A stretch of DNA of 16,382 nt, from positions 1-16,382 of the forward strand of contig CAJBVC010000368.1 of the NCBI GenBank assembly GCA_903958915.1, read 5' to 3'. Positions within the stretch are counted from its first letter, which is position 1. Each line of letters opens with the position of its first letter. Made by a program: the position numbers and the translations under genes. This document shows, in pieces, positions 1 to 7,676 of this stretch. Source of the DNA: an uncultured beta proteobacterium. Its GTDB lineage: Bacteria; Pseudomonadota; Gammaproteobacteria; Burkholderiales; Burkholderiaceae_C. Under the pieces are notes generated by a model that had not been told where the DNA came from, did not search any database, and saw nothing but the letters and a program-made list of their open reading frames with translations.

Positions 1-1
1 C

Positions 2-376
2 GCCAAGGCGGATATTGGTGCCGCGCTGGCCGAAGCAACCCAAAGCAAGCTACCTGTGCTGGTGGTGTTTGGTGCCAACTGGTGTGGCGACTGCAAGATG
101 CTCGATGCTGCTTTCAAGAACGGCGTCGCAGCCCCGTTAATCGCCAAAAACTTCCATGTCGTTAAAGTCAACGTGGGCAAGTTTGACCGCAACACAGACA
201 TCGCTGAACTCTATGGTGTGCCGCTGAAAAAGGGCATCCCTGCGGTGGTGGTGCTTACTGCGCAGGGCAAACCGCTGTACGCCACCCGCAGCGGCGAACT
301 CGCCGATGCCCGGGCGATGGGGGACACAGGCGTCTACGATTTCTTTGTCAAGATTGCGTCGGCGCAGAGTCGGTAA
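2..376 (+). CDS. thioredoxin-family protein, 5' end missing
   Basis: Thiol-disulfide exchange protein of the thioredoxin fold, truncated by the window start. The reading frame is open from base 2, so the first in-frame start (GTG at 56) is not the real one: residues before it belong to the first strand and helix of the fold. The active-site motif WCGDC (residues 27-31 of the visible part) has Asp where classical thioredoxin has Pro, and it is preceded by the typical FGAN strand end. The cis-proline loop appears as GIPAVVVL about 50 residues later. The Asp variant is common in periplasmic or stand-alone reductase-like thioredoxins of Burkholderiales rather than TrxA (family knowledge). An N-terminal signal peptide or anchor may lie outside the window. 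It converges on the next gene with a 90-bp gap that shows no clear terminator. Confidence 0.85.
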   Translation, partial: AKADIGAALAEATQSKLPVLVVFGANWCGDCKMLDAAFKNGVAAPLIAKNFHVVKVNVGKFDRNTDIAELYGVPLKKGIPAVVVLTAQGKPLYATRSGELADARAMGDTGVYDFFVKIASAQSR

Positions 377-466
377 AGGTTCCTGGGCGATTCAAACTGG
401 TGTGGATGAGGCCGGGTCTGTAAGCGGGAGTAATCGATGGCGAAGGATCAATGCGATATCGCCAAG

Positions 467-805
467 CTATTTGAAAGTGGAGCAGACAGCCTGGTATGAA
501 TCTGAATCAACCTGCAAATAAGGCTGCCTGCTCGGATTGAATTCATTCAAGTAAAGTTGCAGTACGTTCTTTGGCGAACCACCTCGTGGAGTCTTTTGCA
601 TGATTTCGCTGCACAGTAGCCTCTTGGGGCACTTTTTCATGGCCTTCACTACAAGATCCTTTGCAGCTTTTTGTTCTGGATTTAGTGAAATAGAACTTGC
701 AGAGGTTTCTGCGTTTTTCACCTCTTGCGAGGTTGGGCAAGTCTGGGTGTGTCCCATCACTGGCAGCAACACAAATGACAAAAGCAGCGCAGTTCGTTTG
801 AGCAT
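467..805 (-). CDS. small secreted four-cysteine protein, unknown function
   Basis: I do not recognise the family. The 112-residue product begins with a clear signal peptide: Lys3-Arg4, a hydrophobic stretch at 6-17, then a polar GHTQ end with probable cleavage near residues 19-21. The mature part is about 90 residues, helical and Lys-rich in the middle (residues 43-61). It carries exactly four cysteines (23, 59, 65, 108), which could form two disulfides in the periplasm. No lipobox is visible. The ATG is supported by a purine-rich GGGAGAG ribosome site five bases or so upstream and by the signal peptide starting there. The gene is more A/T-rich than the peptide-transport genes to the right. 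It is divergent from the zinc-ribbon gene, with 221 bp between them, and convergent with the thioredoxin gene. Confidence 0.75.
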   Translation of the reverse strand: MLKRTALLLSFVLLPVMGHTQTCPTSQEVKNAETSASSISLNPEQKAAKDLVVKAMKKCPKRLLCSEIMQKTPRGGSPKNVLQLYLNEFNPSRQPYLQVDSDSYQAVCSTFK

Positions 806-833
806 GGTCTCTCCCTTTTATTCAGTCGTCGGA

Positions 834-839
834 TTTTAG
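834..839 (-). promoter_or_regulatory. candidate -10 box for the small secreted protein gene
   Basis: On the minus strand this reads TAAAAT, five of six matches to the sigma-70 -10 consensus, 28 bases before the ATG at 805. That would give a leader of about 20 bases holding the GGGAGAG ribosome site. No good -35 hexamer lies 16-18 bases upstream, so the call is weak. The rest of the 806-1026 divergent gap holds no other convincing promoter. Confidence 0.3.
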
Positions 840-1026
840 TCTGTCGGAGGACGAAATGCTGAAAACCCAGGGCAAACAATATTTCATTGCCACTTACACT
901 TGGTCCCTCGTGTTAGCGAGGAGTTGCTGCATCCGAGAGACGATGATCGTCATGTGAATTCGGGTAGGCTCCTCTGCCGCAAGCCGTAAAGCAACGACCA
1001 GAACATAAGCAAGTGGAGGAATACTG

Positions 1027-1953
1027 ATGTCCAAAGAATGTGTAAAGTGTGGGTACATTCGGCAGGCTGCCGACGATGCTCCAGATTATGAATGTCCAAA
1101 ATGCGGTGTGATTTATGCCAAGGCTGAAGCTGCTCTAGCCAATGGGACTCTTGTCACATCGCGTCTCAGGGCCAGGGTCGTTCAACCTGACCCGGAAACG
1201 ATTCCGTCAAAGTTAGTAGATAACCCTGCGTCATTGATTGGTAGCAGTGGCGATGAGGACTTGAGCCCCATTGCAAGCGTTGAATACTCGGAAGAAGTTG
1301 CGGTCCCTCCCTTTTCAAAAGTGCTGGGGATCATTGGTTCTTTGGTGCTCTTTCTGGGTGTTTTCGCGCCGATCATTCGTCTTCCAATTGTGGGAAGCAT
1401 GAACTACTTTAGGAATGGCGCAGGGGATGGCGTGATCCTGATTGCAATGGCGATTCTTTCTTTGTTCTTCGTCTTTCGGAATCAGCCGGCAAAGCTCTTT
1501 TGGACTGCGTCAGCCTCCATTGCCACACTAACTTTTACTTTTGTGTACTTCAATTGGAAAATGCATGAAATGAAGAGTGAGATGGACAAGTCTTTGGCCG
1601 GAAATCCGTTTCGGGGACTCGCTGAGCTTGCTCAAAATTCCATTCAAATTGAATGGGGTTGGATTGTCTTGGTCCTTGGCGCAGGGTTGCTGTTCATGTC
1701 TGCGCTTACTCATAAGTTTCAGATTTACTCATTCGACGAGCTGCTCAGGGTTGTGTCGCCTAGACATGGTTCAGCCGAGTCCCCGATGCAGCACGGCGGT
1801 AGTACCAGCGTGCCTTCGTCCAGCAAGTCGGCTTCAACTGTTACAGGAAGTCCCTCGGTAGCAGACGAGCTAATGAAACTCAACGAACTTTTGAAGGTTG
1901 GTGCCATCTCGAGCGAAGAATTCAATCAGCTCAAGGCGAAATTGCTGAAATAG
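1027..1953 (+). CDS. zinc-ribbon, four-TM, SHOCT-domain membrane protein
   Basis: Predicted inner-membrane protein of unknown role, 308 residues. The order of parts is: a zinc ribbon at the N-terminus with two CxxC pairs (Cys5/Cys8 and Cys23/Cys26) of the ECPKCGVIYAKAEA type; an acidic linker to about residue 95; four hydrophobic segments (about 98-118, 134-150, 157-176 and 208-228); a Ser-rich linker (250-277); and a terminal amphipathic segment at 278-308 that matches the SHOCT pattern (short C-terminal domain: ELMKLNELLKVGAISSEEFN). SHOCT motifs usually close bacterial membrane or oligomeric proteins and are thought to mediate oligomerisation (family knowledge). The start is fixed by GGAGGA six bases before the ATG and by the ribbon at the extreme N-terminus. 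Codon use is more A/T-rich than in the genes after 2018. It converges on the carboxypeptidase gene with a 64-bp gap. No function can be assigned. Confidence 0.85.
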   Translation: MSKECVKCGYIRQAADDAPDYECPKCGVIYAKAEAALANGTLVTSRLRARVVQPDPETIPSKLVDNPASLIGSSGDEDLSPIASVEYSEEVAVPPFSKVLGIIGSLVLFLGVFAPIIRLPIVGSMNYFRNGAGDGVILIAMAILSLFFVFRNQPAKLFWTASASIATLTFTFVYFNWKMHEMKSEMDKSLAGNPFRGLAELAQNSIQIEWGWIVLVLGAGLLFMSALTHKFQIYSFDELLRVVSPRHGSAESPMQHGGSTSVPSSSKSASTVTGSPSVADELMKLNELLKVGAISSEEFNQLKAKLLK

Positions 1954-2017
1954 GTTCGCGCTTCTTTCCTGAATTTGGGTCTGGCCCCACTGCCCCTACG
2001 TGATCCGCAGCACCGTG

Positions 2018-3730
2018 TCAGACGGAGAGCGACAGGTCCAGCCAACCCATTCGGCAACTGCCCACCCGCACCGTCACCGCGCCTGAGCCCTGAACGACCA
2101 GGGTCGCGAAACGTTCGTTGGCGTTGCCGCGTGTCCAGGGCATGAAGATGGTGGTACCGCCATACTTGCCAGCGCCCCAGCCATCGAGGTGACCCAGTTC
2201 GAGTTTGCCGTTCGGCGGCGTTATCACCTTGACTTCTGCACTGGTAGCAGTCAGGCGCACTGGCTCGGAGTGCGGCACACTTTTGCCAGCGTGGAGACCG
2301 TAACTGCCCAGGTAGCCCGTATTGGCAATGCGCAACTCGATGTGTGTCAGGTTGGGCTCCAGGGTTTCCTGCGACACCACCTGCACCTCCATGCGCGGCG
2401 CCAGCGCAGCAACGCGGAGAAACGCAGCGCTTTGCGATTCGCAGGTGTGCGCCAGTCGCTCCAGTGGCGGGTTGGAGATGCCAATGCGCGGATCAAATCC
2501 GTTCACCTCCACATCGCCAAGCTGCGGGTGCTGCACCTTTTCCCACTGCTTGAAGATGCGCCCAGCGTTGTGGTCCTTGTCGAACTGTGCCAGCGTCGCT
2601 GCGTCCTTGCGGGTGAATTTCTGGTAGTGCTCGACAAAGGGTTTCTTGCGCTCGATGCCGAGTTGCTTGAACAGATCCCATAGCTCCACCACATAGCTCA
2701 GTGCGCCGCGCTGGTGGAAGGCGTAGTCGGACAAGTCGCCGCGCAGCGGCTTGTCGGGTTCGTACAGAAACTCGTGGAAACCGCTCACGGTGGCATAGCC
2801 GGTGTGATCGGTCATCCAGTCTTCAATCTGCTCGTAGATTGCGCGGTCATTCGGGTTGAGTTTGCTGTCGGGCTTGTCGCCTAGCGGTCGGATCAGCACG
2901 CCGCCAAAGGTGTGCAGATTCAACCAGGTGAAGATATTGGGGTGGGCCGTGGCAAATTCGATGACGGCACGCGTCTCCGGCGCACTGCCCGGGAAGTCAC
3001 CGGCACCGGCCTGGTCAGGCTCGGGCGCCCAAAAAAACGGGAAGTTGCGATTGAAGTCGTACTGGTTGTCGGCCAGAAAGCCCGGGTCGGGAATAGTCCG
3101 GCCATCAAAATTGGCAATGGTGCCTTCGGGGTAAAGCTTGTAGAAGGGCCCCTCGTCTTCCGGCATGCGCGCAGTCATGACCGGCGGGCAGAGCGGCACA
3201 CCGTCGTCACCACGCAATTCGACCAGACTGCCCTGCGGGTGCTGCTGGCGCATGTAGCCCGACAGGCCGTCACCATTGATGTCGCCGGATTGCCAGTAGG
3301 CGTGGCCCTTCTGGGCTCGGTCATCCACCGGGCTGGACCGTACATAACGCCCGGTCTTGAGAATCGCCTCGGCGCCGTCGGGCGAAATGCGTGGACACAC
3401 ATAAAACAGTGCATCGGTGATGGCGGTTGCCATATGGGCCGGCAGATTCTTGGCACCCGCTTGGCGCTCGCCGCAGTGCAGACCGATGATGTCTTCGGCA
3501 ATGGCCAGCGCCACGCTCGTGCCACAGACCTCTACCGCATGCATGTTGCCATCAATCCATACCGCCGGGCGCACCGTGTCCGGGTCGTGGCCAATGGTCA
3601 AGAGGGGAATGTCACGCCCCTGCGCCGACTGGCCCAGCACCGACAGCCGAACGAACGCGGGATACTGCTCAGCCCAGGTGCTGAGCTGTTCCCACAGCTG
3701 GGCATAGTCCACATAGTTGGTGCGAAACAT
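2018..3730 (-). CDS. M14-family zinc carboxypeptidase
   Basis: Metallo-carboxypeptidase of MEROPS family M14, 570 residues, removing C-terminal residues from peptides. The zinc ligands are visible as HAVE (His64, Glu67) and His273 in NLHTFGG. The catalytic glutamate is Glu349 in YVVELW. The substrate-binding Asn-Arg of the family matches NRNF (227-230), and PRISPDGAE (113-121) is the usual adjoining loop. Residues after about 420 form an additional C-terminal beta-rich region. There is no signal peptide, so it should act in the cytoplasm. The ATG has AGGA at good spacing. It is the last of three minus-strand genes, 30 bp behind the aldo/keto reductase and downstream of a peptide-binding protein, so trimming of imported peptides is the likely job (inference from context). 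The specificity cannot be read from the sequence; a murein-peptide or acyl-amino-acid role is possible. Confidence 0.9.
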   Translation of the reverse strand: MFRTNYVDYAQLWEQLSTWAEQYPAFVRLSVLGQSAQGRDIPLLTIGHDPDTVRPAVWIDGNMHAVEVCGTSVALAIAEDIIGLHCGERQAGAKNLPAHMATAITDALFYVCPRISPDGAEAILKTGRYVRSSPVDDRAQKGHAYWQSGDINGDGLSGYMRQQHPQGSLVELRGDDGVPLCPPVMTARMPEDEGPFYKLYPEGTIANFDGRTIPDPGFLADNQYDFNRNFPFFWAPEPDQAGAGDFPGSAPETRAVIEFATAHPNIFTWLNLHTFGGVLIRPLGDKPDSKLNPNDRAIYEQIEDWMTDHTGYATVSGFHEFLYEPDKPLRGDLSDYAFHQRGALSYVVELWDLFKQLGIERKKPFVEHYQKFTRKDAATLAQFDKDHNAGRIFKQWEKVQHPQLGDVEVNGFDPRIGISNPPLERLAHTCESQSAAFLRVAALAPRMEVQVVSQETLEPNLTHIELRIANTGYLGSYGLHAGKSVPHSEPVRLTATSAEVKVITPPNGKLELGHLDGWGAGKYGGTTIFMPWTRGNANERFATLVVQGSGAVTVRVGSCRMGWLDLSLSV

Positions 3731-3760
3731 AAGGTCCTTTCGACGTGCGCTGCGTGCGCT

Positions 3761-4741
3761 TCATGCTGCCAGCGGTTTGGCGATGGCGTCGATGCGCGTC
3801 AACACGTCGGGTGTGAGTTTGGGGGTCAGCGCCAGAGCGCCCAGGTTGTCCTGCAATTGGCTGAGCTTGCTGGCGCCCAAAATCACGGTGCTGACCCGTG
3901 GATTGCGATTGACCCAGGCAATGGCGAGCTGCGCGACATTGCCGCCCAACTCAGTGGCAACCTCCGCGAGCTTGCCCACTGCTGCGTTCTTGGCCGCATC
4001 GGTCAAGCCGCTGAGCAAAAAGCCCATGCTCTCCAGCGCGCCGCGGCTGCCGGCGGGCACGCCAGTTTGGTACTTGCCGGTGAGCAGGCCAGAGGCCAGC
4101 GGGCTCCAGGTGGTCAGGCCCAGGCCGATGTCTTCGTACAGGCGGGCATATTCGGTCTCCACGCGCTGGCGATGGAACAGGTGGTATTGGGGTTGTTCCA
4201 TCACGGGTTTGTGCAGGTGGTGGCGTTCGGCGATCTCCCAGGCGGCGCGGATATCGGCGGCGCTCCACTCACTGGTGCCCCAGTACAGAGCCTTGCCCTG
4301 ACCAATGATGTCGCTCATGGCACGCACGGTTTCCTCAATCGGGGTGAGCGGGTCCGGGCGGTGGCAGTAAATCAGGTCGATGAAATCGAGCTGCATGCGC
4401 TGCAAGGATCCGTCGATGGCCTGCATCAGGTACTTGCGGTTCAATGTGTCCTTGCGGTTGACGGCTGCACCATCGCGGTCCAGTCCCCAGAAAAACTTGG
4501 TGGAGACCACATAGTTCAGGCGCGGCCAGTTCAGTGCCTTGAACGCCTCGCCCATCACCACTTCACTCTGGCCTTTGGCGTAAATCTCGGCATTGTCAAA
4601 AAAATTGATACCCGCGTCATAAGCGGCTGCCAGCATCTCCGTGGCGGCCTTGGTATCCACCTGGTTGTGGTAGGTCACCCAGGAACCCAGTGATAGTTCG
4701 CTGACCTGCAGGCCGCTGCGGCCCAAACGACGGTATTGCAT
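3761..4741 (-). CDS. aldo/keto reductase (Kv-beta/YghZ-like)
   Basis: NADPH-dependent oxidoreductase with the aldo/keto reductase barrel, 326 residues, the usual length for the family. The full catalytic tetrad is visible: Asp49, Tyr54 (DNAEIY), Lys82 (STKFFW) and His127 (LIYCHRPD). The N-terminus [18 protein letters not shown] and the later [13 protein letters not shown] segment place it with the voltage-gated potassium-channel beta-subunit/YghZ branch. Known members of that branch reduce small aldehydes and ketones; the substrate here is unknown. The start is supported by AGGAG nine bases before the ATG. It lies between the peptide-binding protein gene (66-bp gap, partly occupied by a repeat element) and the M14 carboxypeptidase gene (30-bp gap), in the same direction, so co-transcription is likely. 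Why a reductase sits in a peptide-uptake operon is unclear. Confidence 0.92.
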   Translation of the reverse strand: MQYRRLGRSGLQVSELSLGSWVTYHNQVDTKAATEMLAAAYDAGINFFDNAEIYAKGQSEVVMGEAFKALNWPRLNYVVSTKFFWGLDRDGAAVNRKDTLNRKYLMQAIDGSLQRMQLDFIDLIYCHRPDPLTPIEETVRAMSDIIGQGKALYWGTSEWSAADIRAAWEIAERHHLHKPVMEQPQYHLFHRQRVETEYARLYEDIGLGLTTWSPLASGLLTGKYQTGVPAGSRGALESMGFLLSGLTDAAKNAAVGKLAEVATELGGNVAQLAIAWVNRNPRVSTVILGASKLSQLQDNLGALALTPKLTPDVLTRIDAIAKPLAA

Positions 4742-4765
4742 CAGAAATACTCCTAAGAAATATGG

Positions 4766-4814
4766 AAAAAGTGGCTCTAGCGCTTACGGGGTATGCGCAA
4801 GCAGCTATTATTTT
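4766..4814. repeat. Comamonadaceae-type extragenic repeat element
   Basis: A roughly 49-bp element between the binding-protein and reductase genes. Blocks GTGGC (4771-4775), CTAGCGCT (4777-4784), TATGC (4792-4796) and AGCAGCTA (4800-4807) recur in the same order, apart from CTAGCGCT, and with nearly the same spacing at 11763-11800. I recall similar sequences scattered between genes in Comamonadaceae, from memory and not checked. The element runs into the end of the binding-protein gene and supplies its TAA stop plus an adjacent TAG. It lies in a transcribed spacer and could fold or affect mRNA stability, but shows no terminator T-run. Confidence 0.5.
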
Positions 4815-6628
4815 GGTAGCTTATCGAGGTCGATGTCGACAAACTTCCAGGTGCCACGTGACGTTGGGTGACGCCGATAACCCACCAGCCACGGTTGCAT
4901 CAGGTCAGTATTGATGCGGTGCGAATTGGTCTTGTACGGCATGTAGGCCACCATGAGCTTTTCAGCCTCTTTCATGATGGCAAACCGCTCCGGCCCGTCG
5001 GGCAGGGCCTTCTGTTGGTTAAACAAGCGGTTGAACTCTGGCAGATCAAAGCGCGAATGGTTGGCACCACCTTTGGCAGCCCCGTTGCCCAACTGAAGGA
5101 AAGGCTCGCCATCCGGGTCGGTGGCGGACCAGCCCAATCCCCACATCATCAGCTTGCCATTGCGTGAGAGCTTGAGTTGTTCCGGCCATTTGGCCACCTT
5201 GAATTCCATCTTCACCTTGATGGCATCCATGTTCTTTTTCCACAGTTCATTGAGTTCACGCGAGGCAGCGTCGGGCGAAGTGGCGTATTCCAGCACCAGG
5301 GGGCTGCCGTCGGGCATGTCCCGCCAGCCGTCACCGTTTTTGTCTACATACCCGTACATGTCAAGCAACGCCATCGCCTTGGGGCGACTGAACTCGCTCA
5401 TTTCGGTCTTGAACTTGGGGTCGTAGCCAAAGGTCATGGGCGTGATGGGTCCCTGCGACAGAATCGCCTGGTTTTTGCGTGGCAGCCGAATTTCTTCGTC
5501 AGAGTTGTAGGCCAGGGCGATGGCGCGGCGCAACGCCACTTTGTCGGGTGTGTAGCCGCCAACGGTCGGGTTCTCCATGCCGAAATAGGTGTGGGTCACA
5601 TCCAGGGCGGGAACGCGGTCCATGGTGATGCCCTTTTTGACCAGGTTGGGTGCCAGCTTGTTGTTGGGAATCACCTGGTATGAAAACGTGTTGGGCAGGC
5701 GTTCCATCAGGTCGAACTCATTGCCCAAAAACGACAACCAGCGCGGTTGGGCTTCTTCCACAATGGAGACCTCCACCCGATCCACGAAAGGCATGCGCTT
5801 GCCCTTCATCTGCGCATAGATGGCCTGTGAGCGGGCGTCGTCTGCGGGTGGTTCCGTCTCGTACAACTCTTCGCGGAAATTGGGATTGCGCACAAAGCTG
5901 ATCTTGGATGAGCGCTTCCATTCGGCCAGTTTGAACGGCCCGGTGCCTACCGGGTGTTCCATGTTCTTGTCGCCATACTTCTCGACCACCTCGCGCGCCA
6001 CGATGCCAAATGCCCCTGCGTCGGACAGGCGAAACAGAAAGCGAGGGCTCGCGTCGGCCAGCTTGAACTGCACGGTGTAGCGGTCCAGCGCGCGAAGCCC
6101 ATCAACCTGTTTGTCATAGTCAAACTTCGCGCCTGGCTTGCCGGCCGCTGCCTTAAGCTCGGGCAGGTCCAAGATCTTGTCTCCCTCGAGCAAGTACAGG
6201 TTCTGACTCTTGTTCTTGGGGTCGTAGTGGCGCTTGTAGCTGTACGCCACATCCTCGGCTGTCAGCTCGCGCTTCTTGCCGCCAAAGGCCTCATCATCAT
6301 TGAACAGAATTCCCTGTCGTAGCTTGATGGTCCAGGTCTTGAAGTCGCTGGAAACCTCCGGCATGGCCTTGGCCAGCAGCGGCCGAATCTTCAGTGGACG
6401 CGCGAGGTAGTCGTACTCATACAGCGAGTCGAGCATATTGGCCACCAGCACGCGCGAATACAGATCGCTGATCTGTACCGGGTCAAAGCCCGTTTCCGCA
6501 ATCGGGAAAGAATAGCGAAACACCTTGTCCGTGCGAGGCTGCTCCGCCCCCACGCTGGAAACGCAAGTGAGGCCCAACAACAGCGATACCGCCAGCGTCC
6601 AGCGACTACAGCGCTCAAAGTAACCCAT
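4808..6628 (-). CDS. periplasmic peptide-binding protein of an ABC importer (SBP_bac_5)
   Basis: Extracytoplasmic solute-binding protein of family 5 (DppA/OppA/YejA type), 606 residues, at the long end for the family. The mature start is typical: FRYSFPIAETGFDPVQ, then LVANMLDSLYEYD and the family signature region AKAMPEV..KTWTIKLRQGILFND..LTAEDVAYSYKR at about residues 87-140. The N-terminus is a signal peptide (hydrophobic 11-25, probable cleavage after VGA at residue 28). The Cys at 22 does not sit in a proper lipobox, so a soluble periplasmic protein is more likely than a lipoprotein. I chose the ATG at 6628 because GGGGAAG precedes it and the signal peptide begins there; the frame stays open 26 codons further upstream into the divergent promoter region. 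The permease and ATPase genes are divergent across 109 bp. Ligand inferred to be peptides. Confidence 0.92.
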   Translation of the reverse strand: MGYFERCSRWTLAVSLLLGLTCVSSVGAEQPRTDKVFRYSFPIAETGFDPVQISDLYSRVLVANMLDSLYEYDYLARPLKIRPLLAKAMPEVSSDFKTWTIKLRQGILFNDDEAFGGKKRELTAEDVAYSYKRHYDPKNKSQNLYLLEGDKILDLPELKAAAGKPGAKFDYDKQVDGLRALDRYTVQFKLADASPRFLFRLSDAGAFGIVAREVVEKYGDKNMEHPVGTGPFKLAEWKRSSKISFVRNPNFREELYETEPPADDARSQAIYAQMKGKRMPFVDRVEVSIVEEAQPRWLSFLGNEFDLMERLPNTFSYQVIPNNKLAPNLVKKGITMDRVPALDVTHTYFGMENPTVGGYTPDKVALRRAIALAYNSDEEIRLPRKNQAILSQGPITPMTFGYDPKFKTEMSEFSRPKAMALLDMYGYVDKNGDGWRDMPDGSPLVLEYATSPDAASRELNELWKKNMDAIKVKMEFKVAKWPEQLKLSRNGKLMMWGLGWSATDPDGEPFLQLGNGAAKGGANHSRFDLPEFNRLFNQQKALPDGPERFAIMKEAEKLMVAYMPYKTNSHRINTDLMQPWLVGYRRHPTSRGTWKFVDIDLDKLPK

Positions 6629-6737
6629 GTCTTCCCCTATGTAAATACCGATGCGTACTCTAACGCCTCCGAGCATAATCTGCCCGGCCGATAATCGCAT
6701 CGGCATTTGACCCTAGTTAATCACAAAGACCTGCTTC
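6629..6737. promoter_or_regulatory. divergent promoter region of the peptide-transport locus
   Basis: This 109-bp gap separates the minus-strand binding-protein operon from the plus-strand permease operon and must hold both promoters unless transcription comes from elsewhere. A+T-rich -10-like hexamers occur (CATAAT at 6674 and GATAAT at 6690 on the plus strand, TATGCT on the minus strand), but none has a good -35 at 16-18 bp. Two copies of an 8-mer in opposite orientation (CCGATGCG at 6648-6655 and CGCATCGG at 6697-6704) bracket the centre. The permease ATG at 6738 has only a weak purine-rich stretch before it. Confidence 0.5.
6687..6704. repeat. perfect inverted repeat, candidate operator
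   Basis: GCCGAT at 6687-6692 and ATCGGC at 6699-6704 form a perfect 6-bp inverted repeat around six bases. It overlaps the GATAAT hexamer and lies in the divergent promoter region, a usual position for an operator that would control both operons. No regulator gene is adjacent, so the binding protein is unknown. A 6-bp repeat can occur by chance. Confidence 0.35.
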
Positions 6738-7676
6738 ATGATTGCTTATCTGGTAAGACGCATCTGGCAGATGATCCCCACGCTGCTGGGGGTCATTTTG
6801 CTGGTGTTTTTTTTGTTCAAGTACTTCGGTGGTGACCCCTCGGAATTGCTTGCGGGTATGTCGGCCACACCGGAACAAATTGCGTCCATCCGTGCCCAAC
6901 TCGGGCTGGACCGGCCGGTGACGGAGCAGCTCTGGATCTTTATCCAGCAAATTACCACCTTCAATTGGGGCAGCAGTTGGGCTACCAAGGAGTCGATTGC
7001 CAACCTCTTTGCCACCCGCTTGCCCGCCACGTTGACCATCATGGTGCCGATCCTGATTCTGGAAGTGGCGCTGGCCATCGTCGCAGGCGTCGCTGTGGCC
7101 TATGTGCGTGGCAGCCTGACCGATCGGCTGGTGATGGTCATTACGACCGTGGCGCTGTCCGTCAGTTTCCTGGTGTACGTGGTGGTGGGGCAATACATCT
7201 TCGGATTTATGTTGGGATGGTTTCCGGTGCAAGGCTGGAGCAATAGCGTCTGGACCAACCTGGCGGTGTATGCACCCCTGCCGGTTTTTTTGGCGGTCCT
7301 CGTGAGTCTGGCGCCCCACACACGGCTGTATCGCAGCTTTATCCTCGATGAGATCCATCAGGACTATGTACGTACGGCGCGTGCCAAGGGGGTGGGCGAG
7401 AACACCATCCTGTTCAAACATGTGCTGCGCAACGCGATGATTCCGATTTTGACGAACGTGGCGACCCAACTCCCCGGCATTTTTGTGGGCTCGTTTCTGA
7501 TCGAGGTGTTTTTTTCCATTCCTGGCGTGGGGCGCGAGATTTATCTGGCAGTGAACCGCAGCGACTATCCGGTCATTCAAGCGTTTACGGTCTATCTGGC
7601 AACTTTGACGATGGTGATCAATCTGATCACCGATATTCTTTACAAGTTTGTTGACCCACGGGTGGTGCTGAAATGA
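6738..7676 (+). CDS. peptide ABC transporter permease, DppB/OppB type
   Basis: First inner-membrane channel subunit of the peptide importer, 312 residues, normal length for the family. The start is typical of DppB (MIAYLVRRIWQMIPTLLGV, a membrane segment at about 8-28), followed by a periplasmic section with GLDRPVTEQ (56-64) and further hydrophobic segments at about 98-121, 132-157, 175-195, 238-262 and 280-302. The cytoplasmic EAA loop that docks on the ATPase is seen as YVRTARAKGVGENTILFKHV with RNAMIP after it (210-236). The ATG lacks a strong ribosome site but the family N-terminus begins exactly there. Its TGA overlaps the next ATG by four bases (ATGA), which indicates translational coupling with the second permease. 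Confidence 0.93.
   Translation: MIAYLVRRIWQMIPTLLGVILLVFFLFKYFGGDPSELLAGMSATPEQIASIRAQLGLDRPVTEQLWIFIQQITTFNWGSSWATKESIANLFATRLPATLTIMVPILILEVALAIVAGVAVAYVRGSLTDRLVMVITTVALSVSFLVYVVVGQYIFGFMLGWFPVQGWSNSVWTNLAVYAPLPVFLAVLVSLAPHTRLYRSFILDEIHQDYVRTARAKGVGENTILFKHVLRNAMIPILTNVATQLPGIFVGSFLIEVFFSIPGVGREIYLAVNRSDYPVIQAFTVYLATLTMVINLITDILYKFVDPRVVLK

Noticed and set aside
438..464. Inverted repeat TGGCGA/TCGCCA between the thioredoxin and secreted-protein genes
   Set aside because: The 15-base loop and lack of a T-run make it a poor terminator; likely chance.
906..921. Hairpin CCTCG/CGAGG in the 806-1026 gap
   Set aside because: The stem is only 5 bp, there is no T-run, and it lies between divergent genes where a terminator is not expected.
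2912..4693. Plus-strand open frame of 593 codons
   Set aside because: It runs antisense to the M14 carboxypeptidase and aldo/keto reductase genes, both with complete catalytic motifs. Its product is of no recognisable family; long antisense frames are common in high-GC DNA.
6629..6706. 26-codon extension of the peptide-binding protein
   Set aside because: It would put the signal peptide in the protein interior and use up the divergent promoter region; the ATG at 6628 has a strong ribosome site.
6717..7580. Minus-strand open frame of 287 codons, and a similar one at 7898-8506
   Set aside because: Both are antisense to the two permease genes and give His/Gln/Arg-rich products with no family character.
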